A DNA stretch of 64,000 nt from Sialis fuliginosa. Lineage: Eukaryota; Arthropoda; Insecta; Megaloptera; Sialidae. Position 1 is the stretch's first letter, and each line of letters opens with the position of its first letter. The notes below the pieces were generated by a model. The model had not been told where the DNA came from. It saw only the letters and a list, made by a program, of their open reading frames with translations, and searched no databases. Below, piece by piece: positions 10,230 through 19,667 of the stretch. The translations under genes were made by a program, and so were the position numbers. Location of the stretch: positions 5,954,501 through 6,018,500 of the forward strand of contig OY540822.1 in assembly GCA_961205875.1 (NCBI GenBank), given 5' to 3'.

Positions 10230-12960
10230 TTAACATTTCTTGCCGTAATAATTTCGGAATAACTAACCGCTTGTTGTACATTATTAGCCCTTTACTAACT
10301 GATAACTGACCACGATATTTCCAGTATATGGATTGTTTTTCTATAAACCCATATAATATTTCATTTTTTAATGTTTGACACTGAATATCACTTTCTTGTG
10401 CTTGATATATTTCATTTAATTTCATATCTGTAAACGGAAGTTCTTCAATCACATTTTGAATGAATAATTCTTCTTCCTCTAATATGTCTTTATTTTGTAT
10501 ATTATTATCAGCTTCTTTCAATGAACCATGGTACATGAATAACTTTATAATTAAATTGTACTAAACGCATTCTGAACCTTTGTAACCTTGCAGATAATTC
10601 TGACATTGGTTTTGTTTGTAATAAACATACTAAAGGCTTGTGATCTGTCAATATTTGTATTTCTTTCCCCAGAATAAATTTAGAGAATCTTTCGCACGCC
10701 CAGGTAATCGCTAAAGCTTCTTTTTCAATCTGCGCATATTTCATTTCAGTTGTATTTAGACTACGTGAAGCATATGCTACTGGTTGCCACAGATCATTTG
10801 ATAATTGTTCTAAAACTGCTCCGAGTCCAAAACTTGATGAATCTGCTGCTACTCGGGTTCTTGAATTGCAATTATATGTAGCTAATGATGATGCTGATGT
10901 AATTTCTTCTTTTAATGCATTGAACTCTCTGTCATGATCACTAGTCCAGGACCATTCAATGTTTTTAGACAACAGACTTCTTAATTTATGTGTTTTGTCA
11001 GCTAAATTTGGCAGGAATTTTGTTAAATATGTAACCATACCTAGAAACCGTCTTACTTTTGATTCATTTTCCGGTGCCTTCATACTGACTATTGGTTCAA
11101 TTTTATCTGGGTCTGGTTTAATCCTTCCAGAAGAAATTATGTGACCCAAAATCTTAACTTCTTTGACTCCAAAAACACATTTTTCTCTATTTAACGTTAT
11201 ATTATTATTTTTTAATGTTTCTAATACTGCCCTTACTCGCTGTTCGTGTTCATTTTCATTATCTGCCACGATTAATATGTCATCAGCTTGATTTATAACA
11301 CCTGGTAGTCCTTGAAGAATATGTTGCATTCTCTTTTGAAAATGTTCTGGCGCTGAATTAATCCCAAATGGAAGACGATTGAAATAAAATCTTCCAAACG
11401 GTGTTAGAAATGTTGTAAAATGAATGCTTTTCTTTGATAAAGGTATCTGCCAGAATCCTCTTGAAGCATCTAAAAGTGTAAATATTTTCCCTTTTTCTAT
11501 TTGAGCTAATGACTCTTCTACTGACGGTAATTGTAACCTCTCTCTTCGTATGAATTTATTCAATTCTGTGTAATCGACATAAATACGTACTGTGCCGTTT
11601 TTCTTTGGAACTACTACTATTGGTGAACACCATTCTGTAGCTTCATCTACTGGTGAAATGACACCTTCATTTATCATTTTATTTAACTCTTCTTTGACTT
11701 GTTGTCTCAATGGAAGTGCAATACGACGTGGACTAGCAATTGCAAATGGCTTGTAATTTTTTTCTAAAACAATTTCGTACTCTTTGTTTAATTTTCCTAA
11801 GCCATTGAAAACATCCTTGTATTCTTCTAACACTTTATTTTTTTGAATAATTTCGTTAATAAAATTAATAATTTTTAATTTTTGGATAGCTGGACGTCCT
11901 AATAATGGAGTTTGTTCTTTTTCTACAACAAATATTTGTTCAAAACATTTGTTTTTATTGTGTATCATTTCTACATTCGCCAAACCGAGTAATTTAATTG
12001 GCTGTTTTGTTGCACCAAACAATTTTTTTTTAGTTTGATCAACTTGCAGTAATAATTTATTTGCTAATATTTTGTCAATTACGGACACATCTGCCCCTGT
12101 ATCAATTTTAAATTTAACTTGATGGTCTTTAATGTTTATTTCTGTATACCATGGTTCTGTTTGACTAATTTCTGTTGCTATTTCACCCATATAGTATTCT
12201 TCAATTTCATGCGTTTCATTAATATTTTTACAGCATTTTGCATAATGGCCTCTTTTATTACATTTATTACAAACTTCTTTATTTGCAGGACATTCAAACC
12301 ATGGATGATATTTACTTGCTCCACATTTATAACAGTTACGATTTTTCTCTCTCCTATTTTCATTATAATAGTCTCTAATTCTTGAATTTTGATGTTTATA
12401 ATTTATTTGTGTTTTTATTACTTCAACATTATTATCATTAATATTTCTTACAACTTGTTGTTGTGACTTAATAGATTCTGCTTGCCTGACTTTTGATATT
12501 GCTCGTTCAAGAGTCAATTCTGAATCCATTTGTAATGTTTCCGATAACTTGTCATCTTTTACTCCTATGACTATCATATCTCTAATTAATTCTTCTTTTA
12601 ACAATTCAAATTTACAAGTTTCTGCTAATTTTGTTAAATCATTTATGAATACTTCTGCCGGTTCATGAAGTTGTTGTCTTCGGTTGAAAAATTTTGCACG
12701 TTCGAAAACAATATTTTTCTTTACCATAAAATAATTCGACAATTTTTCTTTAATTTCTATATACGATTGCATAACTTCAATTGATAAACACATAGCATTT
12801 ATAACATCATCAGCTTCAGTAACGCTGATGCAATTCTAAATCTTTCAAATCTTTGTATCCAACTTGGCCATTTATTTGGTTGTCGAAAATCGAATTCTGC
12901 TGGAATAGCTACTTGGTATGCAGTATTACTATTACCAACTGTATCTTTCTTGTTTGACAT
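10230..12960 (-). pseudogene. Outer Gypsy gag-pro-RT-RNase H region, frameshifted
   Basis: Leftward reading from an ATG at 12960. Gag has two zinc knuckles (CYKCGASKYH...C and CNKCNKRGHYAKC, about 12230-12335). Protease motif KIDTGADVSVI is near 12100. RT has AADDIL-type catalytic residues written as QADDILIV, a substitution of the usual aromatic before the DD pair. RNase H motifs are AADSSSFGLGAV and ILTDHKPL. Frame breaks are seen near 12820 (gag) and near 10536 (end of RNase H). The reading frame continues into the integrase at 3855-4849 across the inner insertion. Confidence 0.87.
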
Positions 12961-13028
12961 TTTTATTTATTTTTAATATTCTGCTATTACTTGTACCTAT
13001 AATAATCACTGTACTTGTAGAATAACAG

Positions 13029-13044
13029 ACCGCCGCTGTCACCA
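13029..13044 (-). promoter_or_regulatory. Primer binding site of outer Gypsy
   Basis: On the minus strand the LTR ends ATACA and is followed at once by TGGTGACAGCGGCGGT, which fits pairing with a tRNA ending ...CTGTCACCA. I cannot assign the tRNA with certainty. Confidence 0.65.
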
Positions 13045-13164
13045 TGTATTGTTATGATATATAATCTTTATTTATTAAATATTACAACTATATTTCTGAC
13101 ATATTATATATTATATCTCTATTGTTTTTCCCCCAGACCACTATTTCTATTCATTTACAATGCA
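13045..13164 (-). repeat. 5' LTR of outer Gypsy element
   Basis: 120 bp, matching 3724-3844. Followed by GATTA (13165-13169), the target duplication. Confidence 0.88.
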
Positions 13165-13547
13165 GATTACATAATAATTTAATCGCACAAATATATAAAA
13201 AATATAAACGAAGAGTACTTCTTTATCTAGTAAATGAGTTTTAAAAATTTAACCAACTAGTGGTTCTTAACTTTGCTAAAATTAAATAAATTGAAACTCT
13301 TAATATTAGAAATAAGATAATATTCATGAAAAATTTATATTTAATTACGTTATATTTAAAACGTACTAAGTGGGCTTATGAATTATAATACATAAAAAAT
13401 AAAACTTAATTTATATTAGTAGAAATTATTTATTCAGATTGTTATACATTAAAATTATATATATTTTCATATTTGATATAATAATTGGGATCCCAGAATA
13501 CAATTTCCCTTTTGAATTTACTCTTACGAAAGCCATGTTTATAGGTA
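13165..13547. repeat. AT-rich spacer of the small-gene array
   Basis: No gene. About 13396-13515 matches 3515-3650, the sequence left of the outer Gypsy insertion, apart from scattered changes. Confidence 0.6.
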
Positions 13548-13719
13548 TGAGTAAGAGCTATACTCTTGCGCATGTGCAAAATCCTCCACCAGCTAAGCGG
13601 TAGTTTAGTGGTAGAGGGAGTGTGAATTTATTTCGAACAGCTCTAAGCTCATATTCATTGCTCTCAATGTTCAATTTAAGTTAATTTCTCACCTAAGCAA
13701 CTTGTTATTAACAACAATA
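13548..13719 (+). promoter_or_regulatory. Conserved upstream region of small gene, copy 1
   Basis: Nearly the same sequence precedes both intact small genes (here and 14708-14868): TAAGAGCTATACTCTTGCGC, a C-run, a GGTAGAGGGxGTGTGAATTT block, TTTCGAACAGCTC and ATTGCTCTCAATGTTCA. No TATA box is seen. Conservation of non-coding sequence up to the ATG suggests a promoter and 5' UTR, but recent duplication alone could explain it. Confidence 0.5.
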
Positions 13720-14073
13720 ATGAGTGGAATACTAGAGCAGTTAAACGCAATTGCGCTAATTAAAGAAACAATGTTCGTAAAAGATATGGTAATCGATCGT
13801 GAATATCAAATCATTGAAGCTAAGAGAATTCAAACTAAATATGGTGAACGCATTATATTGGAGTTATCGGACAAGCGTATGTTTCTGCCCGCAAAATTCA
13901 CCACAGTTGAGGATGCTGCACTCGACGGGATGAGTAAATTATGTATTGTGAACACTGGATCTTCGGGATCTATGTCTAAATTAATATTTCGTCCGGCTAC
14001 TGAGGAGAGTATAAGCTATAACCTATCTGCAGAATTCAATGAGGAAGAAGTCTACTGGACACCCAATTATTAA
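13720..14073 (+). CDS. Small OB-fold-like protein, array copy 1
   Basis: 117 residues from ATG at 13720 (MSGILEQLNAI); an in-frame ATG 18 bases upstream is possible, but the copy at 14869 supports this one. The core reads YQIIEAKRIQTKYGERIILEL ... FLPAKF, an alternation of short strands like an OB fold, then KLCIVNTGSSGSMSKLIFRP. I recall similar short KTKYG...FLP proteins scattered in insect genomes, sometimes near virus-like elements. A single-stranded nucleic acid binding role is an inference. The acidic tail ends ...VYWTPNY. Intronless and duplicated in tandem. Confidence 0.7.
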   Translation: MSGILEQLNAIALIKETMFVKDMVIDREYQIIEAKRIQTKYGERIILELSDKRMFLPAKFTTVEDAALDGMSKLCIVNTGSSGSMSKLIFRPATEESISYNLSAEFNEEEVYWTPNY

Positions 14074-14347
14074 TCCATAAGTGGTGCAGCCCAAATCTTT
14101 TACCAAATTGTGAAAATATATCTGATTGTTATGTATAACTATATTTAAATAAATCATTTCTACTAATACAAATCAAGAGTTTTATTTGCACTATGATATT
14201 TCATATTTCAGATTTGCTTAATACAGAAATACATAATTTTACTTTACAATTAAAGCTATATTGAAATAAATATGTCTATGTATATGCTGTGTTATCAGTT
14301 CTTAATGCTATCTCGCAGGCAAATAATTGCGAAACGCTTCTTGGTTC

Positions 14348-14594
14348 TTGAAGTAGCATTCTGAAAAATATAATGCAATGTGAGGCTCCCCCAGATGATG
14401 ATATCATATTCTTGATTGTTGCGCAACATTTCGCAATTCCTAATAGCAAACGGTTATTGTAAACACTGCGTTGAAGTAGCATTCTGAAAAATATAATGCA
14501 ATGTGAGGCTCCCCCAGATGATGATATCATATTCTTGATTGTTGCGCAACATTTCGCAATTCCTAATAGCAAACGGTTATTGTAAACACTGCGT
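14348..14594. repeat. Tandem duplication, 123-bp unit, two copies
   Basis: TTGAAGTAGCATTCTG starts at 14348 and again at 14471. The two 123-bp copies look identical, so the duplication is very recent. It lies in the spacer between the two small genes. Confidence 0.9.
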
Positions 14595-14707
14595 GCAGGA
14601 GTTTATTAAATTCCTATGTAGTCATAGACTAAAAATAGAATATTACGTGGACCTAAGATTAGGTCATATTCTCGTTACTATTGCGCAAATCATGCTAACG
14701 TGGATAA

Positions 14708-14868
14708 GTAAGAGCTATACTCTTGCGTATGTGCAAACCCCCCACTACCTAAGTGGTAGAGGGGGTGTGAATTTATTTCGAACAGCTCCAAGCTCATATT
14801 CATTGCTCTCAATGTTCAGTTTAAGTTCATTTGTCTCTTAAGCAACTTGTTAATTTTTAACAACAACA
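14708..14868 (+). promoter_or_regulatory. Conserved upstream region of small gene, copy 2
   Basis: Close copy of 13548-13719, lacking a few bases (the GTAGTTTAGTG insertion) but keeping the TACTCTTGCG, TTTCGAACAGCTC and AATGTTCA blocks in order. Confidence 0.5.
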
Positions 14869-15300
14869 ATGAGTGGAATACTTGAGCAGTTAAACGCAAT
14901 TGCACTAGTTAAAGAAACAATGGTCGTGAAAGACATGGTAATTGATCGTGAATATCAAATCATTGGAGCTAAAAGAATTCAAACTAAATATGGTGAACGC
15001 ATTATATTAGAGTTCGCGGAGAAGAATATGTTCCTGCCTGCAAAATTCGCTACCGTTGATGATACTGCACTCGAGGAGATGAGTAAATTATGTATTGTAA
15101 ATACTGGATCCGTAGGATCCATGGCTAAATTAATATTTCGTCCGGCGAATGAAGAGACTACAAACTACTATATTCCAACTGTAGAATCCAAAAGGGAAAC
15201 AATTTACTGGAGCCCCAATTATGAATCTAAAAGTGATGCAGCCCAAATCCTTCTCGAAATTGTGAAAATATATCTCATTGTTATGTATTTGTATATTTAA
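14869..15300 (+). CDS. Small OB-fold-like protein, array copy 2, with extended C-terminus
   Basis: 143 residues. The first about 100 closely match copy 1 (MSGILEQLNAI, QTKYGERIILEF, FLPAKF, KLCIVNTG). Where copy 1 ends at the TAA after ...PNY, this copy has GAA, so translation runs 27 codons further through what is 3' UTR in copy 1 and adds a hydrophobic tail (IVKIYLIVMYLYI). The ends of the two copies also differ by an insertion around YYIPTVESKRE. It is uncertain that the long form is functional. Confidence 0.65.
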   Translation: MSGILEQLNAIALVKETMVVKDMVIDREYQIIGAKRIQTKYGERIILEFAEKNMFLPAKFATVDDTALEEMSKLCIVNTGSVGSMAKLIFRPANEETTNYYIPTVESKRETIYWSPNYESKSDAAQILLEIVKIYLIVMYLYI

Positions 15301-15850
15301 ATAAATCGTTTTTACTAACAAATCGAGAGTTTTATTTATTTGCACTATAATATTTCAGATTTGCTTGATGCATAAAAGTAATATACACGTGCATCCAGAA
15401 TCAACCGCTGGGAACCGCCATGTCAGCATTCCACATATGTTATTTTCATGCATTTGTAACTCAATACATGTTATCACTTTTGTAAGACTTATGTACAATC
15501 TTGACTCGCAATGTATCTTTAGTCTGTAGTTAGCACTGTAGCTATTAAAACAATAAATGTTAACTTAAATAAATTATAATCCTTTTTAAAAACATACTTT
15601 CACGAACCCAAAATCTAAGTTAAATACATGAGTATACTTTACAATTAAATCTATATTGAAATAAATACAAATAAACCTATGTGAACGCTTCGTTATGATG
15701 TCATACTCTGTTGTGCAATCCCCTAATCGCAAACGGTTAATGTAAACACTGTGTTATTGAATTCCTGTGTATAGTCATAGTGTAAAAATAGAATATTACG
15801 GTGATGATGATGACGTCATAGGATATTGCGCAACATCATGCAATTCCAAA
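15301..15850. repeat. Spacer of the small-gene array, third unit without gene
   Basis: No ORF of note. Segments near 15690-15850 (GCAAACGGTTAATGTAAACACTG, then TGCGCAACATCATGCAATTCC) resemble the spacer near 14430-14700. The intact genes are spaced 1149 bp apart, so this is the start of another decayed unit. Confidence 0.55.
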
Positions 15851-15935
15851 CAGTGAACACTGTGTGTGCGGGCCGGGCTCAGGCCCCGGCCTGCTACAGG
15901 CCCCGGATGTTATTGTTCGGGGCGGACTTATCGGG

Positions 15936-16150
15936 GGCCCAAATTTTCACTTAATGCCTATCGATGCGCACGACCGTTGCGGTTCTTTTTTTTCGGGGGC
16001 CTGAAATTTAACTTAATGCCTATCGACGCGCACGACCATTTGCAATTATTTTTTGTTTTGGGGCCTCAATTTTCACTTAATACCTATCGATGCGCACGAA
16101 CGTTTGCGCAGTTTTTTTTATTTCGGGGCCTCAATTTTTCCTTAATGAAT
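15936..16150. repeat. Tandem repeat, about 64-bp unit, 3.4 copies
   Basis: The unit has GGGGCC(T/C), then TTTCACTTAATGCCTATCGA, then TGCGCACGACC, then a T-run. Copies begin near 15936, 15999, 16062 and 16125. It continues a GC-rich patch (15866-15930, several GGCCCCGG words). Confidence 0.75.
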
Positions 16151-16321
16151 TTTTCGCACTCTCCACCCTAATCAGGTCCTGTCGCCCGGGAGGGTAAAGT
16201 AGATTTTGAGTTATAATGTTCACGAACTTCAAAAATGACATTTGCGAGAAAATCGATTTAAAGTTTATTATACTCGAACATCCAAAATTAAGCATCAATA
16301 AAAGGGTATCATTTTTTATAA

Positions 16322-16528
16322 TTACACAGAATCATCAATGCCAGTTTCGTACAGTGAAACACTGTCATTCAGGATGTCCAATGCATCTTTTTGCTTTTGC
16401 CTAAGTTGGGTTCTACCCTTTTTACTTGTACGTGCAGTTTGTCCGTATAAAAATCGAGCATGACGGTCGGTCACTTGAAACGCTGTATCTTCGTTAGTTT
16501 TATTCCGATTTACTTGAAATTTTGACAC
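16322..16528 (-). other. Unrecognised short ORF fragment
   Basis: A 68-codon minus-strand frame rich in charged residues (NRNKTNEDTAFQVTDRHARF). It has protein-like composition, but I recognise no family and no start or splice context that would make it a gene. A poly-C run (about 16591-16602) lies just upstream on this strand. Confidence 0.2.
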
Positions 16529-16640
16529 AATACTCTCGACATGTTGTACATTCAGAAAAAAATTTAAAAAAATGCATTTTAAAACCTTACCCCCCCCCCC
16601 TTAAATAAACTTCCGCTATAATACTATTCCATCAATTCAG

Positions 16641-16964
16641 CTAGCAGATGAACCAGGCCAATCTGCCGACGGCCCACCACAACGATCCCCGACACCATTC
16701 CCGTTATTATGGAGCATGTTCGGCGCTCCTTTGGACGACGCCTCGTGCCGATTGCTAGGGCTGCTGAATGCCCGTCTCGGAAGCCCCAATGCCGCAGCAG
16801 TGACGGCTGCCGCTACAGGAGGACTCGGATTGCCGACAGTCTCAACACCTCCCTACAGGTGTCTGGTGTGCTTCGCCGCGTTCCCTTCGCCGTGGCTGCT
16901 GAGACAAGGCAGTGTTGCAACATGCGTCAATTGTACTGTTGCGAACCGTGCACTCAAGATTTGA
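16641..16964 (+). pseudogene. Captured C2H2 zinc-finger exon fragment
   Basis: A GC-rich island in AT-rich DNA. After a splice-acceptor-like ATCAATTCAG an open frame reads LADEPGQSADGPPQRSPTPF ... LLGLLNARLG ... alanine-rich, then YRCLVCFAAFPSPWLLRQ. The last part looks like the first half of a C2H2 finger (CxxC, aromatic, WLL) and recalls the N-terminal finger of BCL11-type proteins, including insect relatives. The two histidines are missing: similarity stops after LLRQ and the frame runs into unrelated sequence to a TGA. It is most likely a transduplicated host exon. Confidence 0.45.
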
Positions 16965-16965
16965 T

Positions 16966-17258
16966 AGTTCAGCTTTTCGCCAACAGGTCGTGGTGTGAAT
17001 CTCGACTGCGCAGGGTGGGTGTGAGTTTATGGTAATAGCGGAGTTTTGAACAATTTGACGCAGTTTTTATATTTTTTAGCAAAGCTATGAACCATTTTAG
17101 CAGTTTTGAACCATTTAACGCAGTTTTGAAAATTTTTAGCGAAGTTTTCAACCAATTAGCGGAGTGATGAACCATTTTTAAGGACGTTTTAACTATTTTA
17201 TTTAGCGAAGCTACGAACCAAATCTACCTTTTAGTTCAGCTTTTTACCAACAGGTGGC
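16966..17258. repeat. Degenerate short tandem repeats between two direct copies
   Basis: AGTTCAGCTTTTxxCCAACAGGT occurs at 16966 and 17233. Between them runs a series of imperfect GCAGTTTTGAACCATTTAxC words (about 17035-17220), similar to the TTTTGAAxxATTTA words near 1020-1090. Non-coding. Confidence 0.6.
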
Positions 17259-17591
17259 GCTGATGCGGGTTGCAACTTGGGAGCAGGCGGAAGGCGGCCC
17301 TAGAAACCGTCAATATACACTACTGACGGAGGTAAATGTAAAATTAAACATAAAATAAATTCGTTTTTTAGGTTGCCACTGAAATAATTGATTACTTATG
17401 GGTACCCCTAATATATCAGTTAATAATTGGTAAAATATGTTCAAATACACTAAACAATTAATATGAACAATTAAATATTATAGAATATATGATAATGTGT
17501 TTAAATTATACTTTGTTATTACGCTCTAGCTGTAAACTGATAAGGTTTTAGAATTTAATTATATACCCGAGAATGTTGCTACATACATGAA
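17259..17591. other. AT-rich non-coding stretch
   Basis: No gene. The reverse complement of about 17420-17590 resembles 48225-48400 (shared CGAGTATATAATTAAATTCT and TTATCAGTTTAC), i.e. the 3' flank of the same virus-like gene in the other copy. TACACTACTGACGG at about 17317 may be a decayed mariner terminus. Confidence 0.5.
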
Positions 17592-18730
17592 TTATTTCAG
17601 AATGAAAGAAGGTTCGATAGGATGATTTTTAAGATTATTCTCACAGTAAGTAAGTAATATAGTAAATCCAAAAAACATTCTTTCATAATCAATCAGTTTA
17701 CAGAATATGGTTGGTTCAACAAAAACATCCCCGATTAATTTTTTATTCGCGACATCTACGAAATATTGCATTACCATTTCATCTATAGGGAAGCATCTAA
17801 GTAATAATTGAGTTACATACAATTTACATTTTAATATGATTTTCCACTCCTCGGAATTAATTGACACTTTTTTTTACTTTTCCGATCACTATGTTTTCTT
17901 CCAAAATAAAATACAGTATAAATAGATAATCTGTCAGCGATTGTGAAACATAACTCGCGCTTAGTTTCATGAATCTTATTATGGATCATGGACAGTTGAT
18001 CATAAGTTAAATAGAACGATTTTCTATCATAAATTATAATGAGTTCATTTCTAACTAAATAAAAATCTATTTTTTCGAATATTCCCATATGTACAGCTCT
18101 ACTGAGATAGATATCCTTATTATCTGATGAATTTATTTCCTACATTAGTAATTAACTGATAAGAGTTCAAAAGATGGTCAAAAAATTGAGTTGCTTCAAA
18201 AAATTGATTAATCTCAATAGGAATTTTATTATATTTCTTGGTAAATTCTTCCAATACTGGACCATTGATGCTAATGAACTATTTTGTAATAAATGTTCTT
18301 CCTGTATATTAAGGGATCATTAACTATCTTGATGAATTCATGTAACTTATGAGTATGATGAAATGCTTTTTAATCTAAAATCTTCTCAAAAAGTAGAGCA
18401 ATAATTTTTACATCAATAATTTATATATATAATTTATATTAATACTTTTATTTTTTGGAAGAACCATAATCTGTTCAATAATAATGCTGTATAAAACATT
18501 ATGTTTTGCAGGCCTATCTCACTTGGAAGAGTTTTTCCCTGCATCATCTGATAGTAATCTCCAACCAACAATTTCATTGTTGAAAAACTCATTGATATTG
18601 TCTCCGAATGCGAGAAACACACCCCAATCGAAATAGTCTATAAAGATTGAGTCTTTACTAACTTGTTCTATCTGCACCCAGGCTTCAAACTTTTCTTCTG
18701 CATGGAAACCGATACACATGTATAAGCGAA
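17592..18730 (-). pseudogene. Polinton-associated protein, decayed copy
   Basis: Reading leftward: GFHAEEKFEAWVQIEQVSKD ... IFIDYFDWGVFLAF near 18700-18600, a frame change, then KTLPSEIGLQNIMFY, unreadable sequence, then KRELCFTIADRLSIYTVFYF near 17900 and FVDVANKKLIGDVFVEPTIF near 17720. The same blocks occur in the same order on the plus strand at 47640-48129, beside Polinton/adintovirus genes. Function unknown. This copy retains about 500 bp in the middle that the other has lost, and it ends where an LTR-like sequence begins (about 18733). Confidence 0.65.
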
Positions 18731-18732
18731 AT

Positions 18733-19403
18733 GACTAACAATCGTCAGGGAAAGGGTCAAATGACAGACTGTGACGGACGGGTTCGAGGGGAGCGGGACA
18801 AGGAAGACACACAACAAGAGTCAGTTGGATGGAAGAGACGCTTACGCAGTGGTTCTCGGTATACACGACAATTACAAAATAAGTATACATCTAAGTGTGG
18901 TTTTTTGTGCTGTAATAAATTGATATAATAAATCCATTAATATTCAGTGTTTTAATTATTGCTCGGCTACCATATAGTGCAGCGGCGGGATATATGATAA
19001 AAATTTCAGTGTCTTGTGTGGTAAGACAGAAAGTTTTGGCGGGAACATAAGATATCAGATGCGATCATAGGACGATATCAGACGGGATATCGGTCGGGAT
19101 CACAAGTGTGGAAGATATCATATGTGATAAAAGTGATAATAGAAAGAAAGACAATAATTAACACGAAAATTACGCGCAAAAACGGACATTGTGTGTATTA
19201 AGAAACCGCGTGTGCAGATCGTAAGACAGACAGACAGACGGGAAGATCTGTGAGAGACAGTGACAGTGTGCAATAAACGGTTGCAGTTGTGTTGGCTAAA
19301 ATACAATCGTGCGGTGAGTGCGATAGAGGTATTGTAGCGAGCGTGTGTGTGAGTGGGCGCGCCAGAGTGTTGCGATTCTAGCTGTGTGCTGTAGTGCGCG
19401 TAA
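18733..19403 (+). mobile_element. LTR-retrotransposon 5' fragment (left part)
   Basis: From 18733 (TGACTAACAATCG) the sequence looks like an LTR: GC-rich body, then AATAAATCCATTAATATTCAG at the 3' side near 18928, then a leader with repeated GATATCAGA/GGGATATCGG words (about 19045-19115). It is cut at 19403 by the PIF/Harbinger element and resumes at 23045 with a short gag-like frame. No second LTR is in view, so the assignment is tentative. Confidence 0.4.
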
Positions 19404-19667
19404 AGGCCCCAGTACACAATGGCCCATGCGTGCCCACTACAGGCCATCGCCATTGTGTACAGGGGGTAATGGTATATGATGGCGGACAATTGTCCATCGT
19501 GGCGCGCAATCCGGGAGTTGTCGGTTTTTTGGGCACACTTCAAAGGAATCGTGGCGTAGCGTGGCCTGTGGTGTTTACACAATCGGCCATTGTTTAGTTC
19601 GCCACCGGCCGCTGACCGGGATAGTACACTTTTGTGTTGCGTGCTATTGGCGTGTCGTGCGATCGAA

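Larger units (their letters stand above)
3724..13164 (-). mobile_element. Ty3/Gypsy LTR element (outer), decayed and interrupted
   Basis: Bounded by short direct LTRs (3724-3844 and 13045-13164) that begin TGTATTG and end ATGCA, and flanked by a 5-bp target duplication GATTA (3719-3723 and 13165-13169). Transcription is leftward. A second Gypsy element (4854-10229) is inserted between the reverse-transcriptase part and the integrase core. Removing it would leave about 4.1 kb. The coding region has at least two frameshifts, so the copy is dead. Confidence 0.92.

Noticed and set aside
13600..13650. tRNA-like A-box/B-box words (TAGTTTAGTGGTAGAGG ... TTCGAAC) upstream of the small gene
   Set aside because: No cloverleaf can be drawn, the spacing and B box orientation are wrong, and the A-box part is missing from the paralogous copy at 14750.
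14276..14572. Minus-strand ORF with an internal repeat (98 codons)
   Set aside because: The repeat is only the 123-bp DNA duplication (123 is a multiple of 3); no other coding evidence.
15866..16171. Plus-strand ORF of 101 codons with repeated YRCAR units
   Set aside because: It is read from the 64-bp tandem repeat and has no conserved domain.
16709..17035. Arginine/cysteine-rich ORF of 108 codons
   Set aside because: It is an alternative frame of the GC-rich captured exon; the zinc-finger reading is in the frame starting at 16641.
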